From positions 397,001 through 461,000 of the forward strand of contig CAMRHE010000646.1 in the NCBI GenBank assembly GCA_947044405.1: a stretch of DNA of 64,000 nt. Direction: 5' to 3'. Source of the DNA: Leptodactylus fallax (taxonomy: Eukaryota; Chordata; Amphibia; Anura; Leptodactylidae). The notes under the pieces are model-generated. The model saw nothing but the letters and a program-made list of their open reading frames with translations, was not told the origin of the DNA and did no database searches. Below, one piece after another: positions 45,887-57,887 of the stretch (the stretch's first letter is position 1; every line of letters starts with the position of its first letter). The position numbers and the translations under genes were made by a program.

Positions 45887-46169
45887 GTAAGGTGGGAAGA
45901 TTTGACAATCTGACATAGAAAGCAGGGCTGTGGGGTCAGAGGCAGGGCCAATTTTGGGGAGAGTCAGAGTAAAGTTACCGACTCCCAAAAAAAAATTTTT
46001 TTAATTATTTTTATTGATATTAAAGAATTATTAATATTATATAATTAGATGTATAGTTTGTTACATATTTACTGGATTATTAATGATATTATAGAATTAT
46101 TAATATTATATAATTAGATGTGTAGTTTGTTACTTTACTGCTTCTGTCTGTCCCTGGCTTTCAGCTATA

Positions 46170-47767
46170 CAATGGGGAAAAAAGTATTTAGTCAGCCCCC
46201 AATTGTGCAAGTTCTCCCACTTATAAAGATGAGGCCGGCCTGTAATTGTCATCATAGGTAGACCTCAACTATGAGAGACAAAATGAGAAAACTAATCCAG
46301 AAAATCACATTGTCTGATTTTTGAAGAATTTATTTGCAAATTATGGTGGAAAATAAGTATTTGGTGAATAACAAAAGTTCATCTCAATCCTTTGTTCTAT
46401 CTCCTTTGTTGGCAATGACAGAGGTGAAACGTTTCCTGTAAGTCTTCACAAGGTTGGCACACACTGTTGCTGGTATGTCGGCCCATTCCTCCATGCAGAT
46501 CTCCTCTAGAGCAGGGATGTTTTGGGGCTGTCGCTGGGTAACACGGACTTTCTACTCCCTCCAAAGGTTTTCTTTGGGGCTGAGATCTGGAGACTGGCTA
46601 GGCCACTCCAGGACCTTGAAATGCTTCTTACGAAGCCGCTCCTTCGTTGCCCTGGCGGTGTGCTTGGGATCATTGTCATGCTGAAAGACCCAGCCACGTT
46701 TCATCTTCAATGCCCTTGCTGATGGAAGGAGGTTTGCACTCACAATCTCCCCATACATGGCCCCATTCATTCTTTCATGTACACGGATCAGTCGTCCTGG
46801 TCCCTTTGCAGAGAAACAGCCCCATACATGATGTTGCCCCCCCATGCTTCACAGTAGGTCTGGTGTTCTCTGGATACAACTCAGCATTCACTCTCCTCCA
46901 AACACCACGAGTTGTGTTTCTACCAAACAGTTCTACTTTGGATTCATCTGACCATATGACATTCTCCCAATACTCTTCTGGAACATCCAAATGCTCTCTA
47001 GCAAACTTCAGACGGGCCCGGATATGTACTGGCTTAAGCAGGGGGACACGTCTGGCACTGCAGGATCTGAGTCCCTGGCGGCGTAGTGTGTTACTGACGG
47101 TAGCCTTTGTTACGTTAGTCCCAGCTTTCTGCAGGTCACTCACTAGGTCCCCCCGTGGGGTTCTGGGATTTTTGCTCACCGTTCTTGTGATCATTTTGAC
47201 CCCACGGGGTGAGATCTTGCGTGGAGCCCCTGATGGAGGGAGATTATCAGTGGTCTTGTATGTCTTCCATTTTCTAATTATTGCTCCCACAGGTGATTTC
47301 TTCACACCAAGCTGCTTGCCTATTGCAGATTCAGTCTTCCCAGCCTGGTGCAGGGCTACCATTTTGTTTCTGGTCCTTCCACAGCTCTTTGGTCTTCACC
47401 ATAGTGGAGTTTGGAGTGTGACTGTTTGAGGTTGTGGACAGGCGTCTTTTATACTGATAACAATGTCACACAGGAGCCATTACTACAGGTAATGAGTGGA
47501 GGACAGAGGAGCCTCTTAAAGGAGAAGTTACAGGGCTGGGAGAGACAGAAATCTTGCTTGTTTGTAGGTGACCAAATACTTATTTTCCACCATAATTTGC
47601 AAATAAATTCTTAAAATATCAGACAATGTGATTTTCTGGATTAGTTTTCTCATTTAGTCTCTCATAGTTGAGGTCTACCTATGATGACAATTACAGGCCG
47701 GCCTCATCTTTATAAGTGGGAGAACTTGCACAATTGGGGGCTGACTAAATACTGTTTTTCCCCACTG
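46170..47767 (-). mobile_element. Tc1/mariner transposon, full length, inactive
   Basis: 1.6 kb flanked by TA on both sides (46168-46169 and 47768-47769). Inverted ends of about 200 bp: the left begins caatggggaaaaaagta, the right ends tttttccccactg, and both contain ttgtgcaagttctcccactt-like sequence, its complement on the right. It carries one damaged transposase gene on the - strand. From memory the ends belong to a Tc1 subfamily widespread in fish and amphibians. It sits inside the hAT-like element at 45923-47848, so it is the younger of the two. Confidence 0.9.
46384..47402 (-). pseudogene. Tc1-type (DD34E) transposase, broken
   Basis: Begins with ATG at 47402 (MVKTKEL) and ends at TGA 46384-46386. 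The paired-type DNA-binding part (GKTESAIGKQLGVKKS, PRGDLVSDLQKAG), the linker SARRVPLLK and the catalytic acids in [19 protein letters not shown] and [11 protein letters not shown] are all present; the second Asp and the Glu are separated by 34 residues. Lesions visible: a frame change near 47365 between the first codons and VALHQAGK, a frame change in the C run near 46838-46844, and an in-frame TAG just after NLWRE (46549-46551). It cannot make a whole protein. Confidence 0.88.
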
Positions 47768-47922
47768 TATATGAATCAGTCGGAGTCAGGCTGTGGAAAA
47801 ATGGAGGGGTTGAAGTCAGTGATTTGACCTACAGACTCCACAGCCCTGATAGAGAGTTCTTCATCAGGGACCACTCTGTATCCTGGAGACTTGGTGGACA
47901 CTGTACAGAAGTATAAGGAATA

Positions 47923-48282
47923 TACACGAACATCTCAATAAATTAGAATATCTGTGAAACGTTTATTTCTCTCAGTAATTCCATTAATAAAGTGACCTCC
48001 TATATTTTCTAGATTCTTTACACACAGAGTCTTCTATTCCAAGTGTTTTATTTCTGTAAATGTTGATTATGGATTACAGGGAATGAAAACCCAAATCTAA
48101 GAAAATGAGAATATTGTAAGTTCAGTTCAGTCTTGTAAATTCAGTGTCACCTGCCAAGGTTTCCTTAGTCTGGTTCAGTAGGACACACAATCCTGGAAGA
48201 CGCTGATTATGGATTGTATTACTGAATGACTGACATGAAGGAACGTTTCACAGATATTCTCATTTATTGAGGTGCTCCTGTA
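47923..48282. mobile_element. TA-flanked inverted-repeat element (MITE), about 360 bp
   Basis: The left end tacacgaacatctcaataaa runs into gaatatctgtgaaacgtt, and the right end contains aacgtttcacagatattctc and ttgaggtgctcctgta, which is its inverse with few changes. It is flanked by TA. It has no coding capacity; the ends resemble non-autonomous mariner-type repeats. Its right end is only about 33 bp from the first base of E30. Confidence 0.8.
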
Positions 48283-48315
48283 TATCAGTCCTCCTAATAC
48301 ATTGTCTTCTCTCAG

Positions 48316-48582
48316 CGCTGCCCGTGCAGATAACCAGCCACCTGCAGAACGTGCAAGGAGAAGAGAACAGATCTGTGACGCTGAGGGCGGAGATTTCCAA
48401 ACCTGAAGCCCCTGTGCAGTGGAAGAAAGCTGGAGTGACCCTTAAATCAGGGGTCAAGTATGAGATGAAGCAGACCGGCCATGTGGTGGAGCTCTGCATA
48501 CACAAGCTGCAGCCCTCTGATGCAGGAGAGTACAGCTGTGACACCGGACACCAGACATCTGCAGCAAATGTCCACGTGAAAG
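48316..48582 (+). CDS. OBSCN: E30: Ig domain exon lacking the B-strand Cys
   Basis: 267 nt after acceptor ttctctcag. Opens ALPVQITSHLQNVQGEENR; the B strand reads TLRAEISK with Ala for Cys, Trp in VQWKKAGV, VKYEMKQTG, F strand DAGEYSCDTGHQTSA. Ends VHVKG at donor gtataa. A second Cys is found in VELCIHKL. Confidence 0.89.
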
Positions 48583-48924
48583 GTATAAATACTGCTATAA
48601 ATTCTACGATAGAAGTAAATCACCACCGGATCGTTCACATTACAGGAGTAGTGGTGGCTGTTAGTGCTGGTGACTATCTGTGACTGTGGTACTCTGTAGT
48701 GGTGAATGTCCGTGACTGTGGCAGTCTATAGTGGTGGCCGTCTGCGTCGCTGGCCATTGGTGCCAGTGGCCGCCCGTGTTGGTGGCAGGCTACATGATGG
48801 GACATTTGTGTCACTGCCAGTCTTTATTAACATCTGTGTTTGTGCCTTTACTAAGCAGACCTATCAGTCTCACCCGGCATGTCCTGACATATTATAACCT
48901 GGTTGTTACCAATCTGTATTTTAG
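48583..48924 (+). other. Intron 30, no gene seen
   Basis: 342 bp. A few repeated ctgtgactgtgg-type phrases occur at 48650-48730, but no true array. Confidence 0.45.
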
Positions 48925-49197
48925 AACCAGAACCCTTCATTGTGGATCAGCTCCAGAAGGTGTCAGTGGAGGAAGGAGAAGATGCTATCTTCAAGTGTAA
49001 GGTGTCCAAGGACAACGCTCCTGATGTGCAGTGGTTCCTGGCTGGAGTCCCTCTGCAGTCCAATGAGATGAATGAGATAACTGTCTACAAGGGCAAGATC
49101 CACACCCTGACCCTAAGGAAGGTGTCACTGGAGGACTCCGGCCTTGTCAGCTTCAGGGTGGGACCAAACAAAACTGAAGCTGAGCTGAAGGTCAAAG
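48925..49197 (+). CDS. OBSCN: E31: Ig domain exon, EMNEI class without the F-strand Cys
   Basis: 273 nt after acceptor ctgtattttag. Opens EPEPFIVDQLQKVSVEEGE; Cys in IFKCKVSK, C-D region VQWFLAGVPLQSNEMNEIT, F strand DSGLVSFRVGP with Phe for Cys. Ends LKVKG at donor gtaaat. Confidence 0.9.
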
Positions 49198-49738
49198 GTA
49201 AATGCTAGAAATATGGAAGAACCTCAATGACCCACAAGCTTCATGTCACGGGCACTGAGAGGTACAATCTCAAATAACAGGAGACACTTGAGCCTTTCAT
49301 TGTCTCATTGGGAGACTCAGTCCACATATATGGTCAGGTAATGTCAGAAATAAAAGCAGTCCCCTGGGTGCAATGGCCCTTCTACTCTATAAAACATCAG
49401 TCTTCTAAATGGTCCCTAGTGGGTGGGAAGGGACGGGCTGGGGACATATCTTAATATCGGCTCAGGAGCTTTAGACCCCTCTGATGACATCACATGTCTG
49501 AATGTTTGTGAAGCTGCTCAGTCTGTTCATTCATTGCTGTTCTCTTCTCCTCTCTGGGTTCTTGTCTTTTGTCATATCCAATTGAAAATGCGTCATTACC
49601 CCAAAACTGTAGTTACCCAATACTACATTGGGGGCGCTATAATATTTCATGGTTCACTTCACATTTTGTTCCATGTTTCAACTTTTGTTATATTCCAAAA
49701 ACCTTCACCGCTCCCATGTTCTGTGACTTCATCTCCAG
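49198..49738 (+). other. Intron 31, no gene seen
   Basis: 541 bp, no repeat or element recognised. A frame open through the end of this intron into E32 is due to chance. Confidence 0.5.
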
Positions 49739-50006
49739 CTGTAGCTTTAAATTTCACCAAACCTCTACAACCAGAGGAGGTGGAAGAGAAAAAAAGAAGC
49801 CGTCCTGAACTGCGAGCTCTCCAAACCAAACGTCACCGTAGAATGGAAAAAAGGAGCCGCCATTATCAAATCTGGAGGAAAATATGAGATCAGCATGAAA
49901 GAAGCCGCCCACACCTTACGTATCAAAGATGTCGCACTAGAGGATGCTGGGGAATACACCTGTAATGCAGGAAGCGAGAAAACGTCTGCAAAATTACATG
50001 TGAAAG
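49739..50006 (+). CDS. OBSCN: E32: Ig domain exon with a +1 frameshift
   Basis: 268 nt after acceptor catctccag, one base more than the standard. Opens AVALNFTKPLQPEEVEEKK and then loses frame at the A run 49789-49795: seven A are present where six would keep the frame. The downstream frame carries AVLNCELSK, VEWKKGAA, GKYEISMKE and DAGEYTCNAGSEKTS through to LHVKG, so the domain is otherwise intact. Donor gtataa. An assembly error is more likely than a true lesion. Confidence 0.83.
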
Positions 50007-50049
50007 GTATAAAAGTCCACAAAGTACATTATATTAGTACAAACTAGCT

Positions 50050-53000
50050 ATAAAATAATATAATACTGCCTCCTACATATAGGAATATAATTACTATAAT
50101 ACTACACCTATGCACAAGAATATAACTACTATAATACTACTCCTATGTACAAGAATATAACTACTATAATACTACCTCCTATGTACAAGAATATAACTAC
50201 TATAATACTGCTTCTATGTACAAGAATATAACTACTATAATACTGCTCCTATGCACAAGAATATAACTACTATAATACTACCTCTTATGTACAAGACTAT
50301 AACTACTATAATACTGCTCCTATGTACAAGAATATAACTACTATAATACTGCTCCTATGTACAAGAATATAACTACTATAATACTGCTCCTATATACAAG
50401 AATATAACTACTATAATACTGCTCCTATGTACAAGAATATAACTACTATAATACTGCTCCTATGTATAAGAATATAACTACTATAATACTGCTCCTATGT
50501 ACAAGAATATAACTACTATAATACTGCCTCCTATGTACAAGAATATAACTACTATAATACTGCCCCCTATGTACAAGAATATAACTACTATAATACTGCC
50601 TCCTATGTACAAGAATATAACTACTATAATACTGCTCCTTTGTACAAGAATATAACTACTATAATACTACCTCCTATGTACAAGAATATAACTACTATAA
50701 TACTGCTCCTATGTACAAGAATATAACTACTATAATACTACTCCTATGTACAAGAATATAACTACTATAATACTGCTCCTATGTACAAGAATATAACTAC
50801 TATAATACTGCCCCTATGTACAAGAATATAACTACTATAATACTGCTCCTATGTACAAGAATATAACTACTATAATACTGCCTCCTATGTACAAGAATAT
50901 AACTACTATAATACTGCCCCTATGTACAAGAATATAACTACTATAATCCTCCTATGTACAAGAATATAACTACTATAATACTACCTCCTATGTACAAGAA
51001 TATAACTACTATAATACTGCTCCTATGTACAAGAATATAACTACTATAATACAGCTATGTACAAGAATATAACTGCTATAATACTGCTCCTATGTACAAG
51101 ACTATAACTACTATAATACTGCCCCCTATGTACAAGAATATAACTACTATAATACTGCCTCCTATGTACAAGAATATAACTACTATAATACAGCTATGTA
51201 CAAGAATATAACTGCTATAATACTGCTCCTATGTACAAGACTATAACTACTATAATACTGCCCCCTATGTACAAGAATATAACTACTATAATACTGCCTC
51301 CTATGTACAAGAATATAACTACTATAATACTGCCCCCTATGTACAAGAATATAACTACTATAATACTGCCCCCTATGTACAAGAATATAACTACTATAAT
51401 ACTGCCCCCTATGTACAAGAATATAACTACTATAATACTGCCTCCTATGTACAAGAATATAACTACTATAATACTGCCCCCTATGTACAAGAATATAACT
51501 ACTATAATACTGCTCCTATGTACAAGAATATAACTACTATAATACTACCTCCTATGTACAAGAATATAACTACTATAATACTACCTCCTATGTACAAGAA
51601 TATAACTACTATAATACTGCCCCCTATGTACAAGAATATAACTACTATAATACTGCTCCTATGTACAAGAATATAACTACTATAATACTGCTCCTATGTA
51701 CAAGAATATAACTAGTATAATAATACTCCTATGTACAAGAATATAACTACTATAATACTACTCCTATGTACAAGAATATAACTACTATAATACTGCTCCT
51801 ATGTACAAGAATATAACTACTATAATACTACCTCCTATGTACAAGAATATAACTACTATAATACTGCTCCTATGTACAAGAATATAACTACTATAATACT
51901 ACCTCCTATGTACAAGAATATAACTACTATAATACTGCCCCTATGTACAAGAATATAACTACTATAATACTTCTCCTATGTACAAGAATATAACTACTAT
52001 AATACTGCTCCTATGTACAAGAATATAACTACTATAATACTACCTCCTATGTACAAGAATATAATTACTATAATACTACTATGTACAAGAATATAACTAC
52101 TATAATACTGCTCCTATGTACAAGAATATAATTACTATAATACTGCCCCTATGTACAAGAATATAACTACTATAATACTACTCCTATGTACAAGAATATA
52201 ACTACTATAATACTGCCCCCTATGTACAAGAATATAACTACTATAATACTACCTCCTATGTACAAGAATATAACTACTATAATACTACTCCTATGTACAA
52301 GAATATAACTACTATAATACTACCTCCTATGTACAAGAATATAACTACTATAATACTGCTCCTATGTACAAGAATATAACTACTATAATACTACCTCCTA
52401 TGTACAAGAATATAATTACTATAATACTACTATGTACAAGAATATAACTACTATAATACTGCTCCTATGTACAAGAATATAATTACTATAATACTGCCCC
52501 TATGTACAAGAATATAACTACTATAATACTACTCCTATGTACAAGAATATAACTACTATAATACTGCCCCCTATGTACAAGAATATAACTACTATAATAC
52601 TACCTCCTATGTACAAGAATATAACTACTATAATACTGCTCCTATGTACAAGAATATAACTACTATAATACTACTCCTATGTACAAGAATATAACTACTA
52701 TAATACTGCTCCTATGTACAAGACTATAACTACTATAATACTGCCTCCTATGTACAAGAATATAACTACTATAATACTGCTCCTATGTACAAGAATATAA
52801 CTACTATAATACTGCCCCCTATGTACAAGAATATAACTACTATAATACTGCTCCTATGTACAAGAATATAACTACTATAATACTACCTCCTATGTACAAG
52901 AATATAACTACTATAATACTACCTCCTATGTACAAGAATATAACTACTATAATACTGCCCCCTATGTACAAGAATATAACTACTATAATACTGCTCCTAT

Positions 53001-56000
53001 GTACAAGAATATAACTACTATAATACTGCTCCTATGTACAAGAATATAACTAGTATAATAATACTCCTATGTACAAGAATATAACTACTATAATACTACT
53101 CCTATGTACAAGAATATAACTACTATAATACTGCTCCTATGTACAAGAATATAACTACTATAATACTGCTCCTATGTACAAGAATATAACTACTATAATA
53201 CTACCTCCTATGTACAAGAATATAACTACTATAATACTGCCCCTATGTACAAGAATATAACTACTATAATACTTCTCCTATGTACAAGAATATAACTACT
53301 ATAATACTGCTCCTATGTACAAGAATATAACTACTATAATACTACCTCCTATGTACAAGAATATAATTACTATAATACTCCTATGTACAAGAATATAACT
53401 ACTATAATACTACTCCTATGTACAAGAATATAACTACTATAATACTGCTCCTATGTACAAGAATATAACTACTATAATACTGCTCCTATGTACAAGAATA
53501 TAACTACTATAATACTACCTCCTATGTACAAGAATATAACTACTATAATACTGCTCCTATGTACAAGAATATAATTACTATAATACTGCCCCTATGTACA
53601 AGAATATAACTACTATAATACTACTCCTATGTACAAGAATATAACTACTATAATACTGCCCCCTATGTACAAGAATATAACTACTATAATACTACCTCCT
53701 ATGTACAAGAATATAACTACTATAATACTACTCCTATGTACAAGAATATAACTACTATAATACTGCCCCCTATGTACAAGAATATAACTACTATAATACT
53801 ACCTCCTATGTACAAGAATATAACTACTATAATACTGCTCCTATGTACAAGAATATAACTACTATAATACTACCTCCTATGTACAAGAATATAATTACTA
53901 TAATACTACTATGTACAAGAATATAACTACTATAATACTGCTCCTATGTACAAGAATATAATTACTATAATACTGCCCCTATGTACAAGAATATAACTAC
54001 TATAATACTACTCCTATGTACAAGAATATAACTACTATAATACTGCCCCCTATGTACAAGAATATAACTACTATAATACTACCTCCTATGTACAAGAATA
54101 TAACTACTATAATACTGCTCCTATGTACAAGAATATAACTACTATAATACTACTCCTATGTACAAGAATATAACTACTATAATACTGCTCCTATGTACAA
54201 GACTATAACTACTATAATACTGCCTCCTATGTACAAGAATATAACTACTATAATACTGCTCCTATGTACAAGAATATAACTACTATAATACTGCCTCTAT
54301 GTACAAGGATATAACTACTATAATACTGCTCCTATGTACAAGAATATAACTACTATAATACTGCCCCCTATGTACAAGAATATAACTACTATAATACTGC
54401 TCCTATGTACAAGAATATAACTACTATAATACTGCCTCTATGTACAAGGATATAACTACTATAATACTGCTCCTATGTACAAGAATATAACTACTATAAT
54501 ACTGCCCCCTATGTACAAGAATATAACTACTATAATACTACCTCCTATGTACAAGAATATAACTACTATAATACTACCTCCTATGTACAAGAATATAACT
54601 ACTATAATACTACCTATGTACAAGAATATAACTACTATAATACTGCCTCCTATGTACAAGAATATAACTACTATAATACTGCTCCTATGTACAAGAATAT
54701 AACTACTATAATACTGCCTCTATGTACAAGGATATAACTACTATAATACTGCTCCTATGTACAAGAATATAACTACTATAATACTGCCCCCTATGTACAA
54801 GAATATAACTACTATAATACTGCTCCTATGTACAAGAATATAACTACTATAATACTGCCTCTATGTACAAGGATATAACTACTATAATACTGCTCCTATG
54901 TACAAGAATATAACTACTATAATACTGCCCCCTATGTACAAGAATATAACTACTATAATACTACCTCCTATGTACAAGAATATAACTACTATAATACTAC
55001 CTCCTATGTACAAGAATATAACTACTATAATACTACCTATGTACAAGAATATAACTACTATAATACTGCCCCTATGTACAAGAATATAACTACTATAATA
55101 CTGCTCTTATGTACAAGAATATAACTACTATAATACTTCTCCTATGTACAATAATATAACTACTATAATACTGCTCCTATGTACAAGAATATAACTACTA
55201 TAATACTACTCCTATGTACAAGAATATAACTACTATAATACTGCTCCTATGTACAAGAATATAACTACTATAATAATACTCCTATGTACAAGAATATAAC
55301 TACTATAATACTGCTCCTATGTACAAGACTATAACTACTATAATACTACTCCTATGTACAAGAATATAACTACTATAATACTGCTCCTATGTACAAGAAT
55401 ATAACTACTATAATACTGCCTCTATGTACAAGGATATAACTACTATAATACTGCTCTTATGTACAAGAATATAACTACTATAATACTGCCCCCTATGTAC
55501 AAGAATATAACTACTATAATACTACCTCCTATGTACAAGAATATAACTACTATAATACTGCTCCTATGTACAAGAATATAACTACTATAATACTGCCCCC
55601 TATGTACAAGAATATAACTACTATAATACTACCTATGTACAAGAATATAACTACTATAATACTGCCCCTATGTACAAGAATATAACTACTATAATACTGC
55701 TCTTATGTACAAGAATATAACTACTATAATACTACTCCTATGTACAAGAATATAACTACTATAATACTGCCCCCTATATACAAGAATATAACTACTATAA
55801 TACTACTCCTATGTACAAGAATATAACTACTATAATACTACCTCCTATGTACAAGAATATAACTACTATAATACTGCTCTTATGTACAAGAATATAACTA
55901 CTATAATACTGCTCCTATGTACAAGAATATAACTGCTATAATACTGCTCCTATGTACAAGAATATAACTACTATAATACTGCTCCTATGTACAAGAATAT

Positions 56001-56590
56001 AACTGCTATAATACTGCTCCTATGTACAAGAATATAACTACTATAATACTGCTCTTATGTACAAGAATATAACTACTATAATACTGCTCCTATGTACAAG
56101 AATATAACTGCTATAATACTGCTCTTATGTACAAGAATATAACTACTATAATACTGCTCCTATGTACAATAATATAACTACTATAATACTACCTCCTATG
56201 TACAAGAATATAACTACTATAATACTGCCCCCTATGTACAAGAATATAACTACTATAATACTACTCCTATGTACAAGAATATAACTACTATAATACTGCT
56301 CCTATGTACAAGAATATAACTACTATAATACTGCCCCTATGTACAAGAATATAACTACTATAATACTGCCCCCTATGTACAAGAATATAACTACTATAAT
56401 ACTGCCCCTATGTACAAGAATATAACTACTATAATACTACCTCCTATGTACAAGAATATAACTACTATAATACTGCTCCTATGTACAAGAATATAACTAC
56501 TATAATACTGCCCCTATGTACAAGAATATAACTACTATAATGCTACCTCCTATGTACAAGAATATAACTACTATAATACTGCCCCCTATC
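50050..56590 (+). repeat. Array K: 35/36-bp minisatellite, about 185 copies
   Basis: Units with the core tatgtacaagaatataacta, followed by ctataatact and then gctcc, gcccc, gcctcc, actcc or acctcc. The last variable piece makes units 35 or 36 bp; runs of 36-bp units give short false frames (MYKNITTIILPP). Rare variants recur at a distance: actagtataataatactcc near 51712 and 53050, and several caaggatataac copies at 54300-55440, so blocks of many units were duplicated. It starts about 45 bp after the E32 donor and fills nearly all of intron 32. Confidence 0.96.
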
Positions 56591-56694
56591 TCCCACATTT
56601 TTATCCGGTTTATTGTGGCCATGTCTTGTTTCTGTGACATCAGTGACATCATCGGTCCTCTCTTTTCGGTGTTTTTATCTCTCATGTTTTTCAG

Positions 56695-56961
56695 CCCTGC
56701 CGGTTGTTTTCACACGAGAGCTGCATAACATTGAGCCGGAGGAGGGGAGGGCGGCCATCCTACAGTGTGAGGTTTCCAGGGAGAGCGCCCCCGTGGAATG
56801 GAGGAAGGGGGCTGTGGTACTACAGGCTGGCGATAAGTATAAGATGAAACAGGATGGCCGTGTATTTGAACTAGTGATACAGAACGTGGCCCTGGAGGAC
56901 TGTGGCCCCTACAGCTGCAGCACGGGATCTGCCCAGACCACGGCCTCAGTATTTGTACAAG
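56695..56961 (+). CDS. OBSCN: E33: Ig domain exon, last one in the window
   Basis: 267 nt after acceptor catgtttttcag. Opens ALPVVFTRELHNIEPEEGR; Cys in ILQCEVSR, Trp in VEWRKGAV, DKYKMKQDG, F strand DCGPYSCSTGSAQTT with an extra Cys in place of the DxG middle residue. Ends VFVQG at donor gtaaca. The chain must continue beyond 64000. Confidence 0.91.
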
Positions 56962-57249
56962 GTAACAAGATGCGACCATGTTGGGGTACTTACAGTAGAT
57001 CCAGACTGTTTTATGATTATGAATCTTGGGATTAGGATGAAGACCTCTGTCCTTGAGTATATGGAAGCATCCTGTAGTGACATCACAGTGATGTCATAAA
57101 TATGAAATGCAGCGGTCAGTGTCAGCTCCATGTAGCTCCAGCCTGACATCGTCACTTACAACTCCCCCCCTCCCACCATGGCGCCTACATTTGCCCTGTT
57201 ACCTTTGTCTCCATGATTTATGTTTATAATTGTTATCATTTGCCGTATA

Positions 57250-57590
57250 CTGCAGCTTCTCTCTCTCCTGTTGCAGTAGGGAATTTGTGTGTTTTATTTC
57301 TATAATTTGTGTCTTTATCTGCTTTATACTGCAGCTTCTCTCTCCTGTCCCCAGTAGGGAATTTGTGTGTTTTATTTCTATAATTTGTGTCTTTATTTCC
57401 TTTATACTGCAGCTTCTCTCTCCTGTCTCCAGTAGGGAATTCATGTGTTTTATTTCTATAATTTGTGTCTTTATCTGCTTTATACTGCAGCTTCTCTCTC
57501 TCCTGTCCCCAGTAGGGAATTCATGTGTTTTATTTCTATAATTTGTGTCTGTACCTGCTTTATACTGCAGCTTCTCTCTCTATTCTGTCC
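57250..57590 (+). repeat. Array L: about 78-bp unit, four copies
   Basis: Units with the core gtagggaatttgtgtgtttt, preceded by cttctctctcctgtccccag. Each copy has a long C/T run ending in CAG, a 3'-splice-site look-alike on the sense strand. Confidence 0.88.
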
Positions 57591-57887
57591 CTTATCTTAG
57601 AGAAGGTGTCACAGTTTTACGTTCTGTTTAGTTCTTTATGTGAGTTATGCAGTAGATGTTTCGGGGAGTGCCCTCCATCTTTGTGGTGCAGGTCATGTCA
57701 TGTGACTTGTATATTAGGTCGCCCCTATGTAGACCCATCATCAGGGCAGAATGTCAGCATATTACAGCGGACTCTCAGTACTGACCCAAAAAGTGCCAGT
57801 CAGAGGCCTAGAAGACCTGGTCTCTGGTGGTGCTATGGGTGTACTGTGCACCAAGTCATTTTCCAGCCCCAGATCATTGGTGGGAAC
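57591..57887 (+). other. Spacer between arrays L and M
   Basis: About 300 bp of unique sequence with no coding features. Confidence 0.4.

Larger units (their letters stand above)
45923..47848. mobile_element. hAT-like non-autonomous element split by a Tc1 insertion
   Basis: The left end cagggctgtgg and the right end ccacagccctg are inverted. Flanking 8-bp sequences atagaaag (45915-45922) and atagagag (47849-47856) differ at one base, as expected of an aged 8-bp target duplication typical of hAT transposons. Both ends carry gtcggagtc-like words. Without the Tc1 insert it would be about 0.33 kb, with no coding capacity. Confidence 0.75.

Noticed and set aside
46454..47429. Plus-strand frames of 76 and 260 aa in the Tc1 element
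   Set aside because: They are antisense to the transposase, whose motifs ([18 protein letters not shown]) lie on the - strand.
890..57155. Minus-strand open frames opposite the Ig exons (for example 890-1132, 6781-7086, 13056-13478)
   Set aside because: They are antisense shadows of the Ig exons; the + strand has matching splice sites, phase and domain motifs.
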